Origin: Perca fluviatilis
Taxonomy: Eukaryota > Chordata > Actinopteri > Perciformes > Percidae
Direction of reading: 5' to 3'
Length of the DNA stretch: 64,000 nt
NCBI RefSeq assembly: GCF_010015445.1
Contig: NC_053129.1
Span: 13,060,073 to 13,124,072 of the forward strand
Made by a program: the position numbers and the translations under genes. Position 1 is the stretch's first letter; every line of letters starts with the position of its first letter. Positions 54,985-64,000 of this stretch are shown here, piece by piece. The notes under the pieces are model-generated. The model saw only the letters and a program-made list of their open reading frames with translations, was not told the DNA's origin and did not search any database.

Positions 54985-56391
54985 CAGTTCAGGCGCCTCA
55001 TTTATAAACGTGGCGTCCTCACTAAAGAAGACATACGCTGCTCTCTATGCAAGAATTGGGATTTATAAAAAGCAAACTTGACGCGAAAATGTGTAGTCCT
55101 CCACGGACACTCTGACCCAGGCGTACATGAGAAACGGCGACACCGACGGCAGATGGATGAAGCACGTGAAACTGTGTGAAGCTGAGCCCATTGGGTAACA
55201 CAAACCGAAATATTGCCTCTCATTGCTAATTTGAAGAATTCACAAAACCATTCTTAGAATTACTAGATTACACAAACACCCGTTTAATCGATCCACGGTG
55301 AAAAACAAACAAAATAAAACAAGATACTATCATGAATTCAAATGAAGATATATTTGCAAAAAGAAAACTCAGATATGTTCTGAAATTATATTGGCACGTT
55401 ATGGAATTTATTCTCAGAAATAATACGATAAACAGGACAAATAGACTGATGCTCTTTTCGATGCCTCCGTCTGGCGGTGCACATCGTTTTAATATGGTCA
55501 TCATATACAGTATCATAGGGTTTTATTTTTATGGCTTTAGATCATTTTATTTTTGTTTTAAATGTGTGTTTTAGGTCTAAAGCATGGTTTAACCATTGTG
55601 AGAGGTGCAATAGAAATAAAGTTTTACTAATTATACAGTACAGGCCAAACGTTTGGACACACCTTCTCATTCAATGTGTTTCTTTATTTTCATGACTATT
55701 TACATTGTAGATTCTCACTGAAGGTATCAAAACTATGAATGAACACATATGAAATGATGTACTTAACAAAAAAGTGTGAAATAACTGAAAACATGTCTTA
55801 TATTTTAGATTCTTCAAAGTAGCCACCCTTTGCTTTTTTTGATAACTCTGCAAACCCTTGGTGTTCTCTCAATGAGCTTCCTGAGGTAGTCACCTGAAAT
55901 GGTTTTCACTTCACAGCTGTGCTTTGTCAGGGTTAATTAGTGGAATTTTTCCCTTATTAATAAAAAAGCAAAGGGTGGCTACTTTGAAGAATCTAAAATA
56001 TAAGACATGTTTTCAGTTATTTCACACTTTTTTATGAAGTACATAATTCCATATGTGTTCATTCATAGTTTTGATGCCTTCAGTGAGAATCTACAATGTA
56101 AATAGTCATGAAAATAAAAAGGAAACGCATTGAATGAGAAGGTGTGTCCAAACTTTTGGCCTGTACTGTACATGCTCAAAGCGCTGAACGATTTGTCATT
56201 TAGGCTACAATTAAATTAATCCCGACACCTTTAGCTTTTAAGATACAATCAAATTGATGAGTATAAAAAGGCATGCCATGCGTAATGACACGCAAAGGCT
56301 GATTTTGCACTGTTTGAAGACATGGCAAAAGAGAGACAGGCGGCAAGAAGAGGACAAATGGCTTTTAAGCCGGTTCCGACTTCTTCGAGCT
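54985..56391. mobile_element. Probable older DNA-transposon repeat split by a MITE
   Basis: From GGCGCCTCATTTATAAACGTGG (about 54992) the sequence has the look of a common fish Harbinger-like repeat; the right part resumes after the MITE at 56171. Ends and target site were not resolved, so limits are approximate. Confidence 0.35.
55636..56168. mobile_element. Tc1-type MITE, copy 1 (complete)
   Basis: Ends CAGTACAGGCCAAACGTTTG and CTTTTGGCCTGTACTG, flanked by TA (55634-55635, 56169-56170). The inverted repeats run about 200 bp each, up to AAAGTAGCCACCCTTTGC / GCAAAGGGTGGCTACTTT, leaving a loop of roughly 130 bp. A small non-functional transposase scrap may be in the loop. Confidence 0.93.
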
Positions 56392-56577
56392 GGGGCCCAT
56401 TTCAGGAAGGAGGTTTAACAAACTGAGTTGATTTACCCTGAGATGGGAAACTGAGTTTTCGGTTCCAGAACAGCTGATTTGAGTTGGTTCAATCAACTCA
56501 GAGTAGGCTGACTCAGAGATAAGCCCATGCACCACCTACATAAAAAGGCAGCATGCATGGAGCCATGATACTCACCA

Positions 56578-56760
56578 TGGCAACAACCACAAAAAAAGAA
56601 TCGGTCGGCATACTTTACCCCTCTGGAACTGGAAATACTCATTCACGCATAGAGCGAGTTTGAACAAATACTTTGTTTAAAAAAAAAAGCAAACGGCTGC
56701 TGCAAAAAAAAGCTAGAATTAGTGTTGTAGAAAATTGCTGCTCGAGTCAATGCGTAAGCT
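56578..56760 (+). pseudogene. Harbinger Myb/SANT-like protein fragment
   Basis: Begins ATGGCAACAACCACAAAAAA (56577-56596). In shifting frames it reads as a short Lys-rich start, a T-P-L-E-L-E-I-L segment and a later K-K-S-A-A-A-K-K-K-A-like stretch, as in the DNA-binding partner protein of Harbinger transposons. Several frameshifts. Confidence 0.4.
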
Positions 56761-56950
56761 CTTATATAGTGTATCAATTTCATATTTAATCACAGGTATA
56801 ATACTACTGGTGAAAACTGGAATGGTATTACACCTATAATTTCATTAAGGTGCAATCCTGCGGGCGAATAAGTAAGCTACTACTAACCCATTCTGAGATT
56901 GCTACACCATGTCATTAACAGAATTATAATTTATAATCATGCATTTCTTT

Positions 56951-57339
56951 TTAATGGCTCTCACTGGTTTGTGCCCTCCACAAAACGTTTAAAAAACATT
57001 TCAGAGCGAGGCACACTTTCACGGTGACAGTGGATTTACTAAAATGCTCCGCTTCACCAATGTTGTAAAGAAAACTGCCGTTCGCATAAATGCGTAATGC
57101 GACACAAAGAATCTGCTGTGATGTAAGAGCATGTCCACGATGGGTGACGTTAGTGATATGAGGACGATAACACATCTGATCGACTGTGAAGAAAAACGAT
57201 AGCGCTCAAATAGGTAGCTATCTGAAAATGAAAATACATCTAGCAGGGGCCTCAATATCATCTCCTGACGTGTGTTTAACTCCCTGCGCATTAGTACAGC
57301 TTCTTCATCAACGGGATCATCGACGAAAGGACATACCAT
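56951..57339 (-). pseudogene. Harbinger transposase N-terminal fragment
   Basis: The minus strand starts MVCPFVDDPVDEEAVLMRRE, then DSYLFERYRFSSQSIRCVIV. After a frameshift near 57175 it reads RPHITNVTHRGHALTSQQIL, CVALRIYANGSFLYNIGEAE and HFSKSTV. These are hallmark N-terminal stretches of HARBI1-like transposases. The DDE catalytic core is missing. Confidence 0.82.
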
Positions 57340-58089
57340 GTTTGAGAAAAAAAACTTTTATAGTCTGCTGACAGAGTGAATAAACCAACCCTGTGTTTTT
57401 ATTCAAGCAGATGACAAACCGCACTAAAATGTGTCTGATACAGACTGAACGAACGAATGAGGAAATGAAAGAGCGCTGTGTCGGAGGGAGGAGACTGAGA
57501 GAAACTCAAGGTTTCTTGAAGAAAACCTGCTCCCGACCAGGTTACGTTCACAGACTCAGCTACCATAGTAACCGACTCTGAGGTTAAGTTACCTCTCTTT
57601 CTGAAACGGGCTGGAGTTACCCCTCCTTCTCAGGTTTAAAAACGGAAAACCCAGAGTTTTCTCATCTCAGGGTTAACAAACTCAGAATTTTCACTAAACC
57701 TGCTTTCTGAAACGAACCTCTGTCCTGTTGGATCTCTGTGTTGTTTTGGGCCCAGCGTTACAGAGAGGAGCACTCAGAGAAACCACGCCATGTCAGTCCC
57801 ACTTCAAGAGGGGTCAGCTCTGATGTCCCGTGACAAAAACACCTTCTCAATGTAGCGCATCAACATTATTATTTCTTTTTAATTTGGGCCATGGCCCGAC
57901 CTTCTGTTCATGTTCCTTCATGTTGTTGAAACAACTAGTAACGTTAGAAAAACTACAACACCACACCGGATCTAGCTAGACCGGAAACAAAACAACAGGC
58001 ACGCCGCACACACTTGTTTGGGCTTGCGAGCCGGCCAAAGAGTAGTAGGCTAACGATACGCTTTGAGTGGATGGCGAGCGCGAGACGCC

Positions 58090-58473
58090 GAAATGGATGC
58101 CAATGAGATTCTGAATGGAAAGTTTACATTTAAAAAATTCCCAAATGGTTCCATTGACAAGACAAAGTGATCCGTGTGTTTTGTCGTTGTCGAGCTATCA
58201 TCGCAGCACGTCCAGTCTGAAATACCACTTGATGACCAAGCACACAGCTGAGGCGAATTCTCCGCCCCCTCGTCAAAGCCAGGCGACAAAAGCACAACTC
58301 AAGCCAATCCACTTTTCCATGTTGATAAGAGCAATGAAATGAGAAAAAAAATAATGGGACAAAAAGAAATCAAGGGACATTTAAAATAGATAAAATGTGC
58401 GATTAATTGCGAGTTCACTACGACATTAATGCAATTAATCGCGATTAAATATTTTAATCGTTTGACAGCACTA
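58090..58473 (+). mobile_element. hAT element 3' part with BED zinc-finger fragment
   Basis: GKFTFKKFPNGSIDKTK, then after a frameshift a BED-finger-like YHRSTSSLKYHLMTKHTAEA (58187-58246). The right terminus is packed with TTAATCGCGATTAA-type motifs and ends GTTTGACAGCACTA at 58473, a typical hAT end. The left terminus was not located, and the catalytic region is missing. Confidence 0.65.
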
Positions 58474-58803
58474 GTATAAACATATACAGTACATATGGAT
58501 TAATCACAATTCTAAATGGAGTTTCTTTTACGTTACATGGGAAGGTAATTACACCAAGAAAGTAACACATTGTTATGGTCCGGCTATGTCCTGTGACTCT
58601 CTTGATTGGAGGAGAGGGAAAGAGGACAAGACTGCAGCAATTAAATGTCCTTTTACAATGTTTGAGGGTTTAATGTTTAAAATAGCCTAAAATAGATGCC
58701 TGAAGGAGAGTGGGGGCTACTGATGTGTCTTTGAGCTTGAGGGAATTTCTCACCAGTTTACTGCAAGATCCAAAAACCCACATCCTGCCCCATGAATAGA
58801 GCT

Positions 58804-59971
<1,168 letters not shown>

Positions 59972-60296
59972 AAACTAGAAGGGCACAGACCTCCGCCAAG
60001 GCATGTTCTATCTCACATGGTTAACACAGTGTGAATTTTTCTGATTATTACGACACCACATGAATGCAGCACGAATGCCCTATCTCGCAATGTTAACAGA
60101 AGTGAAAAATAATTTGTTTATCCACCCTGTGATTTGAATCAACTACTAAGTGTAATGTGTTTTTTCTTGGCCCATGCTAAACCTTTCCACCAAAATCGGG
60201 CCAGAAGTTTTTCTGTTATTCTGCTGACGGACACATAAACAAACGGACAAACAAACAGACAAACCGAATTGAAAACATAACCTCCTTGGCGAAGGT
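59972..60296. repeat. Dispersed repeat with inverted ends
   Basis: Begins AACTAGAAGGGCACAGACCT, CCGCCAAGG and ends ATAACCTCCTTGGCGAAGG, so CCTCCGCCAAGG / CCTTCGCCAAGG recur in opposite orientation at the two ends. Interior AAACAAACGGACAAACAAAC is characteristic of a widespread fish repeat. No ORF. Confidence 0.55.
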
Positions 60297-60438
60297 AAAA
60301 ATGTAAGTCCGGGCGCTAAATTAAATCAGACACTAACATGCTTTCCTATAGATTATAATTACACAAGGTTGATAAACTGACACGTAACACGTATGATGAA
60401 TTGTACAAGTAAAAGCAGATACAATGAGCCATTGCTAT

Positions 60439-61176
60439 TAGGGCTGCAGCTATCGGTTATTTTAGTAATCAAGTATTCTACCGATTATGTAATTCATTAA
60501 TCAAGTAATGGGATAACAAATACTTACTAGTAATACAAGTAAATATACAAAAGAGAGGTTTCTGTTTTTAGAAAAAAAAATGTTCTTGCCTAAATTGCAT
60601 ACAATAACAGGGATAGATGCTAATATTTTTAAGCACTGACCGCATGGGCCACCAAGCCCCTTATTCTGTTGGCAAAAGTACATTTTTGGTGGCCCAAATG
60701 TAAATCTTTTTTCTTGACTCTGGCTCTTTACACTGGACATGCAAAAGAGCTGTTCGCTAAGCCCAGGTAAATGTGACTCTACAAAGCTTACAGAAGGGCT
60801 ATTCAACTACACTGTTCAGGGGGACACATTTTCAGAAGGCTAATACCAAGTGAGGAGAAAGCATAAAGAATGCAGACATCACTGGCACAGTCCAGGGACG
60901 TCATTCACGTGCATATTAAGTAGCCATAGGGTTAACCGCTCTCTTGCCTGTCTCTTCTCTATTTTCGCTATCTTCCTTCATTTTGTAATCTGCGCCGTCA
61001 GTCTTATGTCCGGCGTCAGCCCATTGTGCGCTAGTAATAATCATCCGTGCGGAAACACAGTGAGCCGCACAACGTTAGTTACATTGATTAAACGAAGCTT
61101 CGAGGCAAAGAATTTTGCATTGAGAATATTTAGTGAACAAATTATTTGAGTTGCTCAAGGAATCGTTTCAGCCCTA
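60439..61176. mobile_element. Non-autonomous hAT element
   Basis: Ends TAGGGCTGCAGCTATCGGTT and GGAATCGTTTCAGCCCTA are inverted repeats. Flanking 8-mers ATTGCTAT (60431-60438) and ATTGTTAT (61177-61184) match at 7 of 8. The interior is non-coding. Confidence 0.82.
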
Positions 61177-61799
61177 ATTGTTATTCCACTTGTAAACTAC
61201 CAGAGACCCACCTGATTGAAGTTCAGGTATGTTTCCTGAGCTCTAGTCAGATGATGAGCTAGCACAACAGCTCCTCAAAGCCTCAAATATCTTTAACCTT
61301 CATCCTATGGCTCAAATTCTTCCTTCACCTTAATGTTTCCCTGTTTAGGCTGGTTAGAGCAATAAACATTTAGAAAGAAAGCCTGTGACACACCACGTTC
61401 TTTGTCTCTATCGCCAAAGGCTTTCTTTTATCCCTTAAAGGCACCCCATCTCTTAAGTTTGACCAGCAGACTTTCTGTGGTGATTTTGTGTGTGCAGTGG
61501 ACCGTGACACACCCATAGCCACATACTGTACCATACGCACTTAACATATGGGTGTGCCTCTAAAGCTGGGGGCACGCTACACAACTGATCTCCTGACTGT
61601 TCGAAGTTTAACAACATTTTTTTCTTTTGGTTACTGGAGATTATTCACTTATGATGTGGCACAGACGAGGTCACACATTAAACAAATCTTCACTTGCATT
61701 CTGTCAGTGTATTTCAGTATTCGCTCTCCATGATGCTGCTGATGCTACAATCGAATTTGTATTCACAATACATGCATTCTAAAAATGTGACTATATTTA
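61177..61799. other. Intergenic sequence, no exon recognised
   Basis: Unique. The GGGGGCACGCTACACAACTG stretch near 61569 weakly resembles the repeat-like block at 23577. Confidence 0.45.
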
Positions 61800-62272
61800 C
61801 AGTACAGGCCAAAAGTTTGGACACACCTTCTCATTCAATGCGTTTCCTTTTTATTTTCATGACTATTTACATTGTAGATTCTCACTGAAGGCATCAAAAC
61901 TATGAATGAACACATATGGAATTATGTGAAATAAGTGAAAACATGTCTTATATTTTAGATTCTTCAAAGTAGCCACCCTTTGCTTTTTTATTAATAAGGG
62001 AAGAAATTCCAATAATTAACCCTGACAAAGCACACCTGTGAAGTGAAAAACATTTCAGGTGACTACCTCATGAAGCTCATTGAGAGAACACCAAGGGTTT
62101 GCAGAGTTATCAAAAAAAGCAAAGGGTGGCTACTTTGCTTTTTGCCCGGCTCTTGTTTGCCCGGAGGAATCTAAAATATAAGACATGTTTTCAGTTATTT
62201 CACACTTTTTTGTTAAGTACATAATTCCATATGTGTTCATTCATAGTTTTGATGCCTTCAGTGAAAATCTAA
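61800..62272. mobile_element. Tc1-type MITE, copy 2 (truncated, opposite orientation)
   Basis: Starts CAGTACAGGCCAAAAGTTTG after a TA (61798-61799). Homology to copy 1 runs to about 62272 and then stops before the outer right inverted repeat. The central loop is inverted relative to copy 1, so the two copies lie in opposite orientation. An extra segment of about 27 bp with a TTTGCCCGG doublet (62141-62165) interrupts the inner right arm. Confidence 0.9.
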
Positions 62273-62797
62273 TCTTACAGAGATGCTACAAATGATTTCA
62301 TTTTTAAGCAGTAAAACACAGGCTCAATTGAGAGAAGTCCTGAAATCCCTTCTAGCCGCTGTTCCACTAGTCGCGTACGCTGTTTAGGCCTCCCTGTTTA
62401 TTGTCATAGCTCACCAGTCGACTAACCTTTAATTAAAAAAACAAAATAATAATAATTTCTTTAAATTTACCATGGATTGCACTTGCAATGGATTGCACTG
62501 CTTAAAAACACTGTTGAGTAAGGTTAATGTATGTGACCGTGCTTCATTCTTAGTCATTTGTGTAATTTCAAATGTCAATGAGAGTTTGAACACGTATCTT
62601 TGTACTGATGCCACCAACTGCTGGAGTGGTGCACACTATGTTCACATGGGATGCTGACAGGCATAGGCACAGGCACACACCAAGATCAGAGGATTTCCTG
62701 CTGCTCAGTGTGGTCGTGGCCATGAGGGTACCTCCTGGCACAGAGCCTTAGCTGGACAGCACAGCAGGGAAGAGGACAATGTTTACACTTGCACTAC

Positions 62798-62875
<78 letters not shown>

Positions 62876-63825
62876 CCCATCCCCCTCTGCTTCTCCATCT
62901 AATATATCAAAGCATCTCTGGGTGTCTATGGATTTCAGAAAATCCACCCACACTTCCTCAGCCTTCTTTATCTCTTTCACACATACACGTGCACACACCA
63001 GGCTTGGTGATGAAGGATGGTACCTCTCCTCTCTCCGGTCTCCAGCTGATGTACACACACACCATTCCTAACATAACACCTGGAATAACACCACAAACAC
63101 ATAAACACACACACAGTGGCCAGAATCACTGCGCCGCTGCTGGGCCAAGATAACCAAAACTCATACAACTGAACTGTTGTGTTAGACGTGACTGTGGTAT
63201 GATTATGCTAATAAATGAAAAGGATACCTGCACTCCACTGTGTATCATACCATTTTGTCTATATGTATGACTTTTCAACTAAAGTCTTTCTCAGTCATCA
63301 GGCTATCACCAAATGAAATCCCATCATGCCATAGCTATGGGTTTGTAGACTGTCACACAAACTCGATTTCAATTGTTTTTACGAGCTTACTGTACATTGA
63401 CTTTATTTTCACTTGTTCCAAAACATGACTGCTCTCTCTGCCAAATAGTACAAACAAAGCTTCAGAGGACAAGACTGAGCTGGAGGACACAGTGGAACAA
63501 ATAGCTTGAACCAGACCAGCAAACAAGAGACAAGGCGGGAGACAGAGAAAAATTAAGAGAAAGTTTGTGTTTAAGGTAAGTAGTGTAGGAATAGTAACTC
63601 TGAAAAGATGTAGAAAAATTACATCTGTATCTAAATGGTTACGCTCTTATTGTAATGACGCCAATCTATGATAATACAGTCTATCTCTGTTCACTTCCTG
63701 GTCAGGAAGAGGAGGAGGAGGAGGAGGAGGAAGAGGATCTGGAGTAATAAAAAGATAAAAGAAAAACAGTAGAGCCATTCATAGAGCATGTTCCTTAGGG
63801 AATGTGGTGCTTTGTACAGAGAGGA

Positions 63826-63910
<85 letters not shown>

Positions 63911-64000
63911 GTGCAAGGGAAGGAGCGAAAGGAACTTCAGTATCACCAAAAGCCTTAGAATAGGTAGAGGGATCAAATATGTTGAAAAAGCCTGTTTAAT
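62273..64000. other. Intergenic sequence to window end
   Basis: (AC)36 at 62801-62872, (GAG)n at 63711-63730, and a (GT) tract with late interruptions at 63829-63914. No exon recognised. Confidence 0.55.

Larger units (their letters stand above)
56392..57722. mobile_element. PIF/Harbinger transposon relic
   Basis: Left end GGCCCATTTCAGGAAGGAGG with TTTAACAAACTGAGTT; right end TTTCTGAAACGAACC preceded by AACTCAGAATTTTC, imperfect inverted repeats with repeated ACTCAGAG/CTGAGTT motifs. Carries remnants of both typical Harbinger genes: a Myb/SANT-like piece (+) and transposase (-). At 1.33 kb it is heavily deleted. Confidence 0.75.

Overview
The window looks like teleost fish (probably percomorph) genomic DNA. 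The evidence is a split T-box gene with vertebrate GT-AG introns, a very high density of (CA/TG)n microsatellites (about 2.3 kb by my count, in more than 30 tracts), and remnants of DNA transposons and SINEs typical of ray-finned fish (Tc1, hAT, PIF/Harbinger, TTAA-flanked elements, tRNA-derived SINEs). There is no operon-like or prokaryotic content.

Region 1 (1-6.26 kb) holds the 3' part of one host gene on the + strand: five exons of a Tbx15/18/22-subfamily transcription factor, best matched to tbx18. Exons are 411-582, 1095-1262, 2290-2354, 3708-3802 and 4582-5123 (stop at 5121-5123), followed by a 3' UTR with an AATAAA at 6235-6240. All reading-frame phases agree across the four introns and give 346 residues: the C-terminal two thirds of the T-box plus the C-terminal domain. 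The N-terminal exons lie left of the window. Intron features include a (TG)40 tract ending 10 bp before an acceptor, a G-quadruplex motif, a GC-rich candidate enhancer and a hAT insertion with an exact 8-bp target duplication.

Region 2 (6.26-64 kb) is a gene desert: I find no convincing host exon on either strand. It consists of (a) unique sequence, several blocks of which look like conserved non-coding elements (about 11.5, 13.2-13.6, 18.4, 22.8, 36.45, 44.2-44.7 and 48.6 kb), plausibly cis-regulatory DNA of tbx18 or of the next gene; (b) microsatellites; and (c) transposable-element fossils. The best resolved are a Tc1 element (20641-22677) split by a hAT element (21714-22515, 8-bp TSD); a TTAA-flanked foldback element (28560-29071); a hAT pair with near-exact TSDs (37126-37570 and 60439-61176); two copies of one Tc1-type MITE (55636-56168 and 61800-62272); a Harbinger relic (about 56392-57722); and a tRNA-SINE (54031-54496) carrying a 267-bp insert with a perfect 13-bp target duplication. 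A second copy of that insert lies inverted at about 50.33-50.60 kb.

The window codes for one functional host protein. Everything else that looks coding is either microsatellite translation (Cys-Val or His-Thr runs) or decayed transposase. I did not find a convincing new biological system. The strongest leads are the UG-repeat next to the tbx18 splice acceptor, the unclassified 267-bp mobile unit, and the candidate non-coding elements. All family assignments come from recognition of the sequence, not from a database search.
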